Assembly (NCBI RefSeq): GCF_037975245.1
Contig: NC_092579.1
Location: forward strand, 2,473,001-2,537,000
From: Apostichopus japonicus
Taxonomy: Eukaryota; Echinodermata; Holothuroidea; Aspidochirotida; Stichopodidae
Length of the DNA: 64,000 nucleotides
Reading direction: 5' to 3'
The notes under the pieces: generated by a model
What the model was told of the DNA's origin: nothing
Database searches by the model: none
What the model saw: only the letters and a program-made list of their open reading frames with translations
Shown: positions 24,243-37,261 of the stretch, in pieces
Numbering within the stretch: position 1 is the first letter of the stretch
How the letters are laid out: the number at the start of each line of letters is the position of its first letter
Translations under genes and position numbers: made by a program

Positions 24243-27200
24243 TCAAGTCTATATGAAAATATTTCACACCAAAAAATTGCACTATATAGTAGTTGATATC
24301 CATGTAGGTTTGCATGCACGGTCTATAAATGCGGAAATTAACAAATTCTCTCCCAAGGAATTTTAAGATATTACAGTAATTGTCAAGAATCTAGGTTCAT
24401 CTTCACTAACACTGACACTGTTTTATTTATCATAAATCCAGGTTAATAGACCTTCAACGTCACTGCAGGGTTTATATATATGATATAATTCAGAACGCCA
24501 TTAGAATTTAGTTCCTAGCTGTTTGTAGAACCGGATTATGAGCTGTATAATTAGGGAGTGATTATCCAAAGAACAAATAAAGTATGCATGTTGTACAGTA
24601 TTTGCTTTGGGATACATAGACTTAAACATTAATGCACACATTATGTAGTGTTACCTAGTCAGTGTAGCACCTACAGCATTAATGATATAATAATGATTAA
24701 CGAAGGTATTTTACATAATCAAAGATCTTAATGATCAATGGAGAATATTACTTCTACAGACCTGAAGCTAGCAGATCTAGTGATTATTAGGTAATTCATA
24801 AGCTTTCTGTTAATTGTACTCATATCACATACTTTATCAATATATTATTCATGAAAGCTGTGTATGTACAGTGTACTGTATGCAAATCTGGTCACATTGC
24901 ATACTAGTAGTACACGGAACTATACGGTACAGCATGTGTATGAGTACAAGTAGAATTCTCCTTGGCTTGAGTATAAATGTAAATGAGTACGAGGATCTAA
25001 GTTGGGAGTCTGAGTACATAACATACTGCAGTAATATACTGTATATCTGGACTTGATTTCCACAATGTCGCAATGAAGTACAAGTACAAAATTACATAAT
25101 TCATGGCAAGTACAGCATAGAAGTATGATGCCTTAATACAAGTAGCCAGGCACTATGAGACTTAGTACAAGTCTGCATTTTCTTGTTAAACTTCATGAAA
25201 GTAAAAGGTCAAAATGGTTTGTAATATAGATAAGATACTGTTTGCATGTATACGTGAAGTCAATCCAACAGTTAAAGTAAGCCTGGAGCCATTACTCATT
25301 GGTCAACCAGAACATTTGTCCATAAGATGCACACATAAAGTGGCCAATCGAGATGAATGGGTCATGTAGCAACACAACAGTTGTAGCAAATTATGTATGA
25401 ATTCAAAAAGTATTTAGATAAATGCTGCAGAAGTTGTTACAGATGTAGTAGCCTTCAAAAAGGGAAGAAATTGATTTGTGACTGAATTTATAGTAAATAT
25501 AGCCTGTATTATACATCACATTAACAATGAAAACCTTTTTCCATTTATCACAGTCTACATAAAAAACATGAACTATACATGTCCATGGCTGTGTGGTTTA
25601 TAACAGATATATATATTTATCACAAATATACATCAACACATTTACAGTGCCTGATAATCACTGGAATTTATTGCTGTTACCTTTAAAATGGAAACTAATT
25701 ACTTTTGATTGTATTGTCCTGGTTACCTGCATCAGAGCTCATAAACAAAGAAGTTTAATTATGTCTATAAATGGTGTTTCTTACTGATTCAAATTATGTG
25801 GATTTTAAGGCTTTAGTCTCTTAATTTGTCAAATTGATGGTTATTCTAAGCCATGAATGTCCCGTGTTAAAGTATATATATACTGCACCAAAGAGATGAT
25901 TATCTCCATACATGTGTTAAAGTTTCTTGCAAACCATCGTTTGGCATTGATTTTAAAGGAGAATTGAATCAAACTGCAAAAAAAAAGCAAAAACAAAAAG
26001 CTGAGAAAAATATGTTCCGTTGGGATATTTCATGGTTTAAAAAGTTGTGTCAGTGGGGCACTGGTGCAACTACTGCAGGAGTTGAAACCAGTTTGTCCTT
26101 GAATATTTCTTCTTTTTTTCCATATTTTCAAGGTGAATGTTAAGTGGTTTTAATGAAAATAATGTCAATATTTACTTGGTTGTTGTAAAGAAAAATTTAG
26201 ATTCAGCATTTAGACAAATCTCCCAATGTAATCAAGGAGAAATGGCAATTTGCAGCTAAAATGAACAACAGCATGAAAGACAAATGGTACAGTAAACTTA
26301 TGCAAATACACTTTGTTAAGTTTCATGCACTCTTGTCGTGAAAATTATGATATCTTCCAAATGGAAAAAAATTTTCATTTGGCTGTCTGCATTGATCATC
26401 ACAAGATTCTCTAGCCTAATGTTAACGTTCGACTTTCCTCTCATCTACTTTGACCATTCTCCGATTTAACTTTGAATAAATCATCCAATAATTTATGCAC
26501 CTACAGAAGTGCTGTGTATTTAATTGCACCTCCTTATTTAATGCCTGTATGATGGACTCCATTATGCCATAGAACTGCTTTAATGTTATAGGTCATGTCA
26601 AGATTGGCCTTAAATGTTAGCTTGCTATAAATGTCAGAACTTTTCATAAGTATTACCCTGATGGATCTGCATCTCCAAGTTACTTACTTCCAGACATCAG
26701 TTGAGGAGTGTTAGGTTATAGGCAATCAGTGGTTTCAGTAAGGAATTTTAGGTACTTTGAGAGTTTATACTTGGTAGGAAAATGCTTGTTGAAGTTGTGG
26801 CATGTGTGACCATTATTTGACTTCCTACCATATTTGGGTTCAATACTAATGACCGTTAATGACTGGACTACTATTAATTATTATCATAAGTCCACTTTAT
26901 AACATCTGATTTGTAGGAGCTCTCTGCTGCTTGCTATGTTGACCCCCTGTTTGTTTCTGTTGTATATATGTAGACTGTATTTCTGTGCATACAGTACATA
27001 GGATATCATAATTGAAGTGATATAATTCCAAATTGATAATTCTACCACCTCAACTTGTATAAAATATGTAATATTAAGAAAACAAATGGAAGTCCAAAGT
27101 TCTTAGGACTCTGCATTACCTTTAAAATTTCAAATTTAACATATATCTGTGAACTTTTGTATAAAGGCAATATATATGATAGCATGAATTTGTGACTTGA

Positions 27201-27429
27201 TTGTGTCCTATTTGGCTCTTACACTTATATTGACTGTAACACTGTCATTAAACTCTGTATCACAACTATATCAAATGTGACAATCTGTAGTACTCCTAGT
27301 TTCAATTCATGTATTTGTTTTTATCACAAAGTACATAAATGAAACAATTTTAGATTTTAAATTAATATGATGTTGACGTAGATTGCAAAAACCTTTGTAG
27401 GCTTGTCTAGTAGGTCACTATGTGTATAA

Positions 27430-28165
27430 CACAGTTAAACTAATACATATGGACAAATATATATAAAGAACAAAAGCAAAACATAACAAAACAATAAAAA
27501 ACAAAAGACAATGCAAAAGCGGACGGAAATGTGGTAATAGCCAGTAATTTCTCAGGTATGTATTTCTTAAGTTTCTTCTGAAAGATGAAACAGTGCTATA
27601 ACAATGTTTAACATCCTGCGGCAGTGAGTTCCATGCAGAGAGAATTTGCGCGAATTCTCAAACACTGTTTGGCAGTATTAGTTCTAGAACGTGAAGTGTG
27701 AAGGTTATCAGCGGACCTAGTGTTATAATAATTGTAGGTAAAGATATTTGTGAAATTTGCTGGGAGTAGATTATAATGAACAATGCAGTATAAAGCAAAT
27801 ATTGACATGTTTGAGATCAACAAGCTTGAGCAATTATAGAGAAGAAAACAACTTACCAGTTGGTATAATGAATGTAAATAGCATGTGAGATGTGAAGAAT
27901 TGCTTTCTTTTGTAAAAAGGATTAATTTGTTGATTTGGACATTGTATCCACCAGACCAGATAGTTAAGCAGTATGTCAACTGTGGTAAGATTAATGTAAT
28001 CTTGATACAAAGTGCAAAGAATACTTTTTTTGGAGGAAGTGGTTTAATCATCTCGTTATTTATCAGAGACAAAACACAAAGGACCGAAATAAAATCGTCA
28101 TCAAGCATTTTCAAATATAGATAAGATGATAAATTAAAGCAATTAAATATGTTATTACCAACCAT
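27430..28165 (-). pseudogene. Broken LINE reverse-transcriptase C-terminus and 3' end
   Basis: The minus-strand frame from 28165 down to about 27608 carries, in order, a KPLPPKKVFFALCIK-type segment, LPQLTYCLTIWSGGY, YCIVHYNLLPANF and YNTRSADNLH followed by SRTNTAKQCLRIR. These are the successive landmarks of the region C-terminal to the reverse transcriptase in CR1/Jockey/L2-type non-LTR retrotransposons (LPK..L..Y..L..P-LTYC..-W; YNTRSA; R-NT). Near 27630 the frame shifts: the family's WNSLP-D-K block continues in another frame (NSLPQDVKHC), followed by FRRNLRN. The catalytic palm motifs are absent. A 5'-truncated, frame-shifted dead copy, with an A/T-rich tail towards 27430. Confidence 0.8.
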
Positions 28166-28676
28166 CGGAATCCCAGAGGTTTTAAAGATTATTATAGTCA
28201 GTCTGTCCCGATGATGCCTTCATCTCTAAATGTCAAGTGAAGATTTGTACTCTCATCTGTTAAAGTAATTGACAAGTGTTTTATCTTTGCATCCATGCAA
28301 AAGTTCACAAGATGCCATCGTACAAATACTGTAACAAGAATTAAGCCTAAACATCCAATAAGATTTTCAATTAGATTATAGGTATATCTCTCACTCATAA
28401 TACTGCTACAGTCGTAAATATAATACCCAAAAGCAAACCTTGGCTGTGCCTCGTGGAAGATCAAATATATTTTGATTGCACCCTTCTTATTGGATTATGC
28501 TTCTGCAAGATCGCCAGAAACCAGCTTATTCCAGACATCACTGTGTCCTTCCTTGTAAGCTACCAACTTTAGGGCTCAACTATTTTTGGAAAGGGTTTTA
28601 TATACTTAACATGTGCATCAAATACATGGTATTATTCTTCCCTTTTAGTACAGCCCCGTGTAGTATAGCATCGCTT

Positions 28677-28919
28677 TATGTATGTATTTTATATCCTTCT
28701 GCAAGCAGGAACTTGCGAAGAAGCCATCACTGGCTTAATATCGAAGCCGGAAGCTGACCAAAGTCAGTCTCTTAGATTTATATTTATCGTCCATGATTAT
28801 GAATTGTCAATTGTCAACAACTCTGTAACTGGACAACATGTAACATTAATCTCGGAGTGACTCGAACTCGGGAACTTATGATTGAAAGGCACCGGCGTTA
28901 ACCACTGAGCTAACACTCC
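28677..28919 (-). mobile_element. tRNA-derived SINE, near-complete copy
   Basis: Read on the minus strand, it starts with GGAGTGTTAGCTCAGTGGTT and later GAGTTCGAGTCACTCC. TTAGCTCAGTGG fits the pol III A box (TRGYNNANNNGG) and GAGTTCGAGTC approximates the B box. The body runs to a TATGTAT end at about 28677. The copy at 39827-40110 is about 85-90% similar by eye. CTTTAT flanks both ends (28674-28679 and 28919-28924), a possible short target duplication. The tRNA head does not fold as an intact tRNA. Confidence 0.75.
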
Positions 28920-28938
28920 TTTATAAAGCTTTATAAAG
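28919..28938. repeat. 20 bp perfect palindrome at SINE boundary
   Basis: CTTTATAAAGCTTTATAAAG is exactly self-complementary and also a tandem of two TTTATAAAG units. It abuts the tRNA-like head of the SINE and may be the target sequence. Confidence 0.7.
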
Positions 28939-30708
28939 CATGCATACATTGAATTTGGTACACTCTTTAGGGAAGCGTGACGAATGCTTTAAGGAAAGAA
29001 TAATGGTACGCAAAACATTAATGTTTTACCTTTTGCATGTGAACATCACACCATTCGTGAAGAAATTATCGGCATATATAAGAATGAGTGATTTATGCAT
29101 GTAAAAGAAATGTACATAATGTACATTACACTGATTATAATGTCAAACACAAAGTTTTCTAGATTAAAGGTTCATATTAACCTGCTGCCGGGTGCAGCAA
29201 AATTAACAGTTTTAACCACAATAGAATTGTTAATGGAGATATATATATATATAGTAGTATATACCATTGTGTATGAATGTTATATGGTTTGGTTAAGCAA
29301 AGTAAAGACTTACTTTATAACACAATGTACAGTAATATAAGTACTTCTGCAGGGCCGGTATACATGCCTTTATATACAGCAGCCATAACGTCATTGTATG
29401 GCAATGAAAAGAACATACAGAGCATGAAATTCTGTTATTTACAACAATCATATAATTCAATACCAGTACTAAAAAATTACAGTTAATTTTAATTCTTTTG
29501 AGAGATCAAAGTAAGAGATATATACAGCAGGCCCATGTAAATTGCATACAGAATAGCAGACAAAAGGCAGCCCACTCACCATGTGATCAAGCTAGGTTCA
29601 GTAAGTCAGGGCTGCAACTATGTATACTTCTGGAAGGGGGGGTGGGGTTTTATGAATCCAGCCCCTACACCAGTACGTGGCTCCAGTACATAACTAAAAG
29701 ACAAACCTAGTGTATGTGCATACGTATTGGGTATCGTCGGTGCAACCTAGAGTCGAAAATTCTTCAACAATGGTTTCAAAGTTTCAAAATTTGATACTAT
29801 TTTGAGATCTGTGCACTCTACATTTTACCACAACTTTTCAGAGAGAAGGAGCCACCCTTCCCCTGTACAATATTGACAACCTTATCCCCTCCCCCTTTCC
29901 ACCCCAGCACATACCAAATCGGTGGATGTGCCCCTGGTTGAAATTCATTTTACAGGTCTGGAATGTGTTGAGTTGGAACTTTCTTTGATGTTTCTTAATG
30001 GCAAGCCATGTGTACAGTCATATTCACACATTAATGTATTCCCCTCCCCTCCATCCGCCCTCCATCCGCATCCATCCCTCCCCCCCCCCGGTTATAAAGA
30101 GATTTGCGTATTTACAGCTATCTACTGTAGTTATTGACAGTGTTCAATACTATCCAGATATTAAACTTTGTCTACAAGCTTCCACACAAAGTTATCACTG
30201 TGTGTAATTAATTAAGGTCCTTTGTTTCCAAATTTTTACAAACCTCTGAAGTTAATGCATTGTGTGGATCATACCTGATCCATAGGTGAGAGTTCCTGCA
30301 TTTCTTTGAAGAAAATAACAGACTATATTTTCAGGCACCTTAGTACCTTACATTTCATTAGCAACTGTCAATATAATATTTAAGCAAAATGAGGTCTTAG
30401 GTTACTTTGTAAAGATATGTTACTTACCCTATTTCCCTACCTACATTATTCCTGAACTCATTCCATTCCATTGTATAGGTTTATGTTTTTTATCTCTAAC
30501 CTACCTTTTCACTAATTTTACCAAGTTTACTCATTCTCTGTGCTTTTCGCTTTAGGTTAACAAAGCATCCCTTAGTTCACATTTATCATAAATATGCTGA
30601 CGATATATAAATGCACAAACGGTGACACCTTCAAAACATCTTGTTCACCTCAATAATTCTTTCTCGGCCAAGTTTTCTTAATGTTCAACTGCCTCCTCTA
30701 CGCTGATT

Positions 30709-31155
30709 TTGAAGAGAGAACCGGGGAGTCTCAGGGGAACGAAAGCAGTCTCCTCTCTAGCTTGCTTTTTTAAGGTCGTTAACAGCGTCTTTAGTTTGAC
30801 GTCCCAAAATTCTGAAGTTAAGAAAGAAGAAAAGCATCTTTCATCCAGTCAAAAATTATGGCAGATGAGGCTCTTGTCCCTTGCGGATTTGTCGAACGGA
30901 AAGAACCATCGCCGAGCACGCTTTCGCTGTCAATTGCATATGCAAAATAAACTGTTCATTTACAAGGCAAGAAATGAATGTCAAGTTAAGACAGGCTTGG
31001 GGTCAAATGACAAAAAATTTGTAGAAAATTGCAGTCAATTTGTTATTAAAGTGGGGAGCACATCTCAGTCACTACATAACAAAAATGATGATAGGAAAAA
31101 ATATTTAAGGAAGAAAGAGAGGATTTGGGACAAAATTGGATGCAGAGGAGATTAA
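30709..31155 (+). CDS. Uncharacterised 148-codon open frame
   Basis: An ATG-to-stop frame on the same strand as the kinase gene, within its longest intron and ending 180 bp before the minisatellite. The product would be basic and Lys/Arg/Ser-rich, ending KKYLRKKERIWDKIGCRGD, with no signal peptide, membrane segment or recognised domain. Its first 200 bp sit in a CpG-rich patch (about 14 CpG in 30661-30920) unlike the surroundings. It could be an unrecognised mobile-element fragment, a lineage-specific gene or chance. Confidence 0.2.
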   Translation: MKREPGSLRGTKAVSSLACFFKVVNSVFSLTSQNSEVKKEEKHLSSSQKLWQMRLLSLADLSNGKNHRRARFRCQLHMQNKLFIYKARNECQVKTGLGSNDKKFVENCSQFVIKVGSTSQSLHNKNDDRKKYLRKKERIWDKIGCRGD

Positions 31156-31331
31156 ATTTATCACATATTGACAGCAGTTTGTTGAATCTTGTGTCAAAAG
31201 CTGCCCCAGAGAAAAAGAATATCGCAGCTCTAAAGAAACCCAAGGTAGAAGATTATTAAGTATTCTGGTTGTGTGCTTCTGGCTGTTACAAAGAAAGGAG
31301 TTCTGGATTGACAAGGTGCAGTTCTTTGATA

Positions 31332-32198
31332 AACATCATTAGCTCTGCATGTACACATACATCATTAGTTATGTATCTACACTGACATCATTAGCTATGC
31401 ATCTACACTGACATCATTAGCTATGCATCCACACTGACATCATTAGCTATGCATGTACACTGACATCATTAGTTATGTATCTACACTGACATCATTAGCT
31501 ATGCATCTACACTGACATTAGCTATGCATCTACAAAGACATCATTAGCTATGCATCTACACTGACATCATTAGCTATGCATCTACACTGACATCATTAGT
31601 TATGTATCTACACAGACATCATTAGCTATGCATCTACATTGACATCATTAGCTATGCATCTACACTGACATCATTAGCTCTGCATCTACACTGACATCAT
31701 TAGTTATGTATCTACACAGACATCATTAGCTATGCATGTACACATACATCATTAGTTATGTATCTACACTGACATCATTAGCTATGCATCTACACTGACA
31801 TCATTAGCTATGCATCCACACTGACATCATTAGCTATGCATGTACACTGACATCATTAGTTATGTATCTACACTGACATCATTAGCTATGCATCCACACT
31901 GACATCATTAGCTATGCATCTACACAGACATCATTAGCTATGCGCACATATACACTGACATCATTAGCTATGCATCTACACAGACATCATTAGCTATGCA
32001 TCTACATTGACATCATTAGCTATGCATCTACAACGACATCATTAGCTATGCGCACATATACACTGACATCATTAGCTATGCATCTACACAGACATCATTA
32101 GCTATGCATCTACATTGACATCATTAGCTATGCATCTACAGCGACATCATTAGCTATGCATCTACACTGACATCATTAGCTATGCCTCTACACCGACA
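31332..32198. repeat. 26 bp higher-order minisatellite (about 33 units)
   Basis: The basic unit is CATCTACACTGACATCATTAG plus CTATG (26 bp), with variants GTTATGTATC, GCATGTACACATAC, TCCACACTG, and an extended GCGCACATATACAC unit. The variants recur in the same order. The run beginning GCATGTACACATAC at 31347 reappears at 31734 (offset 387, about 15 units with one 3 bp deletion) and stays matched for about six units. A four-unit block beginning TGCGCACATATACAC at 31941 repeats at 32049 (offset 108). The array therefore grew by multi-unit duplications. It is not a CRISPR array, because units are contiguous without spacers. Confidence 0.95.
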
Positions 32199-33394
32199 TA
32201 GCTAATCTGCTGCATATCTAGCTATAATCATATTTACCAGATAGTATGCATGTCTTAACTAGTACGCATTCCAGAATGTCATGAATTGTAAAGTTACAAC
32301 ATTATTACATTTCTAATCCCAGCACGACGCCATTTGTCAATCTTTAGCTTCCATGAACCGTAGGTCCCATTGGGTTTTAAACAACCAGAAAACAAGAAAA
32401 TTTAACAATTACCTTTCCAGGAACTTACAGTCAAAGTGTTCGGGGGTGGCACCGCTGAGTGTGTGTGCGATCTTTGAACACTTACTATGAAAGAAGATAT
32501 ATACTGTAGGTGCAGCACATATCTCAATCAGAGTAGACATCATCACAAACAGCTCTAGTAGGACGGAATTATATACCTATCCCCATCCCCATCCCCTCCC
32601 CCCACCCCCAATGAAAATAGTATCGAAAATAACAGATTTATTGGTAGGCCATGATCCTCCTTTTCAGTTTCTATAGTAGATACATGCCGAGACTGTGACT
32701 GTGCAATACTTAGTCTGTACTCTGTATTGCAATCTGGGCATACACTATTGAGTATTTTCTTTGCAAAATTAACATAAACGACTCTAACGTAATTTCCCTT
32801 TTTAGTGACCTTTTTTTGTTTAGTGGGGATATTTTGAGATATAATTGCCTCACATGTCTTTTCGTTTCGCTCAAAACTTGTTCCATAAATTGGCATATCC
32901 GCCTAATCCCATGGTAATAAAAAACATCGGTTCAGACTATATATATATGCAAATACAGCTAGGCTAGGCTTTCTGTACACTTATTTGGAGTATCAAGTAT
33001 TGTAGACTAATTAATGCACAAATTCTATGCGATTGGAATAATTCTTATAACTAATATAAGTAAATTTTATCCTCTGCATGAAGCCAAGTTATAATTTTGG
33101 GAGAAAGCAACTATCATTCAAGAATTAAATTATATTTCTTTGAGTTAATTCCCAATGTTTACCCATGATGCCTTCCTTCAATTTATGTTTTCAATATTCT
33201 TTTCCATATTGTGAGGAAATTTTAATTTATTTCAATATGTCATAAATTAGAAAAAGTCCTCCATCTACAATGCATATATATATAGCATTATGCAGTTTTT
33301 CAAAGAATTCTCCATACAACTGGCTCTCACTCACCTTCAAGAGTAGAAGAGAATCTCACCTTAGGACTTTAGGTTTTTATTGTAGATTTTTTCA

Positions 33395-33756
33395 TTCAAC
33401 GTGACGTCGTTGCCAATAAACCAACTCATTCCAGGTGTCGACTCCTGTCAAGTAGGACGACAGATACGGTTGCTATTACTAATAAGATTAAATTCAAAGA
33501 CTCTCGCGCCCACGGCAACGATCTTGCGAGAAACGCTTTACCGCAGCACTCGCGAATGTGCAAAAAAGTCATGAAAATGTTTGTGGTGAATGCAATTTTG
33601 CTTTTCGCCTTTTGTGTTTGTGTGTTGGTGTATCAAATCAATCGTGTCATAGTCCTGTACTACGGTACTAAGTGTGATATTTCTGACGTCTTAAACGGAT
33701 ATAAAAATGGAGTCTCGGAGTTTGGTTATTTTCGAGCAATGTCTCTCCTCTCTTGA
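33395..33756 (+). promoter_or_regulatory. CpG island-like block with signal-anchor reading frame
   Basis: Roughly 22 CpG occur in about 350 bp (15 of them in 33395-33560), including TCTCGCGCCCACGGCAACG and CTCGCGAATG, inside an intron where most 300 bp stretches have zero to two. At its downstream edge an ATG at 33556 opens a 66-codon frame. The compositional contrast suggests an unmethylated promoter or enhancer, or a young insertion. No TATA box, initiator or mobile-element ends are identified. Confidence 0.4.
33556..33756 (+). CDS. Candidate small protein or alternative first exon with signal anchor
   Basis: The 66-codon frame starts MCKKVMKMFVV and continues into about 20 hydrophobic residues (ILLFAFCVCVLVY), then a polar tail. 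This is type II signal-anchor topology: basic residues, membrane span, then lumenal side. Such an N-terminus is what a Golgi kinase like FAM20C has. However, the frame lies downstream of exons 1 and 2 and no donor in the right phase for exon 3 (phase 2) is evident; the clearest potential donor, at 33665, is phase 1. It could be a separate micropeptide, an exon of a nested gene, or chance. Confidence 0.25.
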   Translation: MCKKVMKMFVVNAILLFAFCVCVLVYQINRVIVLYYGTKCDISDVLNGYKNGVSEFGYFRAMSLLS

Positions 33757-36700
33757 TTGATTGCCACACACAAGAATGAGTAAAAAGCACTATAAGCTGT
33801 ATTCATTATATATATGAAGTGTGTGCACATATTATTGAATGTGGTTTTGTGTGGACCATTTTATCAAGTAAAGTAGTAGTGAATTAAACCTATAAATAGT
33901 CTTACAATGAAGTATTGATTTGTTACTTACTGTGTGTTGTGATGTAGTAACATTGTATTGACATTGTTTGGACATGCCTCTACATATATACTTTTCACGG
34001 TAAAGTCAAACCGGCTGACAACATTTTGACATTTAAAAGAAACCAAACACTCCCCCTCCATCTCTCCCCTCCCCTCCACTCCCCCTCCCCTCCCTCTCCC
34101 ATGGTACAAGTTCATGGTATATGATGATGTTGTTAATGTTTTGTTTTTATAATGGATGGTTAAATCTTTATGGTGCATTTTGGTGTGTGCTAAACAAGAC
34201 AACTTAGGCTGTTTCCTCTGATTGCATTAAGACAATGTGTATTGGTGTATTTATGGTGCACGTGCATGCAAGGTATAGTCATTGTGCCTGTGATGTTTTG
34301 TTATCATAGTGTGTTTTCTAATTGCGAGAGTGAGTGGTGTATTAATGGTGTATGACTTAGATAGTTGTGTGTTGTTTAGCAATGGAGCATCTAGGCTATA
34401 TGCAACTGGTTAAGTTAGCATCATATGGATAGTGTATGCAGTGTGTTAAATGATCTGTGTTGTATACCAATGGAATATCGGACATGCATATATATATATT
34501 TGCATGTATTGATATGTGAATGCTGTGTGTAAAGACCGAGCTCTTTGTGTTTTTGTCCATGCATGGTGTGTGCTTGGTATTTGAGACAATTACCATGTTT
34601 TGAACATACATACATACATTCAAAATCTATTGGTGTATCGATGGTGTAAATATCATAGCATATGTTTCCATAATCTCAGTCTGATCACTTACAAAACTGA
34701 AATCAATATATATTGATCTATATGAAAAAAGCATACTTCAGAATCCCAAACTATTAAGAACTGTCTGGTCTATGTACACTCTAATTCCTCTGTGTGCTTT
34801 ATGTATTGTGAGAGATACATTATTTGAATAAATTAAAGAAGAAAATGTGGTCCAAATCAAATGATATCAACTTGTTCATGATGCCTATTTCCCTTCATAG
34901 CAGTTCATGCGTGCCAACAGATTTCTGTATCTATAGTATAATGGGAGAAAGAGGACAATGGTGTATGTATGACTGCAGTTAACAATACACTTGCATCCAC
35001 GTTTTCATAATACTATAAAACATAAAAATATTTGTCAATTGGGGGGGGGGGGGGAATTGTTACCAATTTTATCACTTTCATTGATATTGAACTTCACATG
35101 TAAGCTGATGTTGTTGATGATGTTTTTTAATGATCTAATATTGTTCATTGAACTGTTGGTATCAATTCATACTTAATTCATACTTCTCAAATTTCACAAT
35201 GATATCAATTAATATAACAGCTGTTGGGCACAAGTTCTAACCTGGTTTAAAGCATTTCCAAGAATTTTGAACTCTTAGTGTCTTCTTAAAATGGTTGCCT
35301 CTTTTTAAGTCTTTGGTTAAGTTTGTTAATACCAAGCGATACAGCGGACAACGATTCGATGCTCCTTCGTTAACGTGTGTTAATTACACCCTACCCTTTG
35401 TTGTTATGCAGAGTTTTGCCTGTAGCTATGCAAAATAAAGATTTAAATAATTATTTCCAAAATGGTTTTCATGCATTTATACCAGTCTCAGCTGTCGCTG
35501 GAAACTTGTAAAGAACAGTTAAAGCTGATCTTAACCCCGACCTTGGAAATAATAACCAGTAGTGAATCCAGGGTTTTAGAATCGCTACAAGTACTGTAAG
35601 TGCATTCACCTATTACCAACTATCTAGAGTTACTATATTTTTCATGCATATAGTAAAAATATAGATATTATGTATTATCCTTCACGCTGTTTATTCTTCT
35701 ATATTCCATGCAATTTTTGGTCATAATATCTTGTATTTATAAAGCTAACAAATATTGCAGAATTATGGCTGAAGAAACAACTAGGACTTCTGTACATTGT
35801 GAGACACAAATTATAATAATAACCTTTGTGTAATTATTTTGTAATCTATTCTTTTTGCAGGTTTATAACTATAGTCTGTGTTTGTGTGGTGTGGTTATTA
35901 TGACTACTTTTATCAGGTATCAATAGAGGTATATATATGTAAAATTTATACATGTGTGAAATATTTGTGATATCAGAGATCTGATCAATGTGTGGTAGCT
36001 ATAAATGGGTCTACTATGCATTGGGAATAATTTATCCAACTGGTATTACATCGCAAAATGTAATGAAAAAAATGGACTGTAAGGTGCCATACAAATCCAA
36101 AGATATACATTAGCTTCTTTTTCCCCGTTTTTTACGCAAGAGCGTAAGTATCTTTTATAAGAAACAATATTCAACACCCGCAAAACTGCTACACAATTAT
36201 TTGAAGGCTTAATTAAATATTCCCAGATCTCTAGATGATATAGTTCAAAATGTTATTGTTTTCTGAATGTCTAGATCTCAAGCGTACTGTATATCTCAGG
36301 CTTCTGATCTAACCCACGTCAATGTCGAGAACCTTGGTAAAATGCCGATAGGGATCGGCTAGGTGTCATGCCTGTTTAGATTGAATCATAGATTTCAAGC
36401 CTAAATGTTCAAAGCATGTACTGTCTACGTAGGTCTTTGTTTACCTAGGTTAGGCACACATTGACTCAAACAGTGGTCTTTGAAATTCTTATAAAGGTTT
36501 TTTTGTTTTGCTTTCATCTTTGTAAGCTTTTGTAAGTCTTGGTGCTGTTAGACATTTCTTTAACTTTGCCAGGATTTTTGTGACTCTCAAAAACCTGGAG
36601 ATAGAATAGTTTGTAAACTTAACCTTTTCCATTTGAAGTAATTATGTTTCTTCATTAGCGCATTCTTTTGATTTCCCAAGTGTACCAATCTTACAAAAGT

Positions 36701-37222
36701 TATTAATGATTCAACTTCCTCGCTTTTATAAAATTTGTCTATTTTCTTCTCTTTTTGCTCTCTCTCTCTCTCTTTGCCTAGGATTTCTTTCTGATATTTC
36801 TTCAAACAGAATATTCTCATTTAAATTTTTACTGTTCTAGTAAATATATTACCGCAGTTTTTCTCTCTTCTTTCTGTCTCTGTTTCTTTCTTTCATTCTT
36901 TCATTGTTGGTTTCCAACTATGAGTCCAGAGTGTTTAGTTATTCCCTGGTGGAATTGTGTGGCAAAATATTTTGTGAAAATCAGTAATATGAGAATACCA
37001 AAACTTGCATATTATTTAATTGGATTCTTAATAATAAAAAAAAAAAACATGTTGAATTGATTCTAATTAACCACTTAAGTTAATTAAAGTGATATATATT
37101 GTTTCCTGCAAAAATTTGATGGACTAAATAATAAACTTTAAGCTGGTTATGATTTGTCTATATATACAGAATATAACTTTGAGGAATTAAAAACTAGAAA
37201 AACCAATTTCCATCGGACTACT

Positions 37223-37261
37223 AACTTTATAAAGTTTTTACTTTATAAACTTTATAAAGTT
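37223..37261. repeat. Twin 14 bp palindromes
   Basis: AACTTTATAAAGTT occurs at 37223-37236 and again at 37248-37261. Each copy is perfectly self-complementary, and a further partial copy (TTTATAAAG) follows. It is cruciform-prone AT-rich DNA of unknown role. Confidence 0.7.

Noticed and set aside
27885-28124. 79-codon + strand frame
   Set aside because: Shadow of the LINE remnant on the opposite strand.
31332-32198. Regular repeats suggestive of a CRISPR array
   Set aside because: Units are contiguous 26 bp variants with no unique spacers, in a eukaryotic intron.
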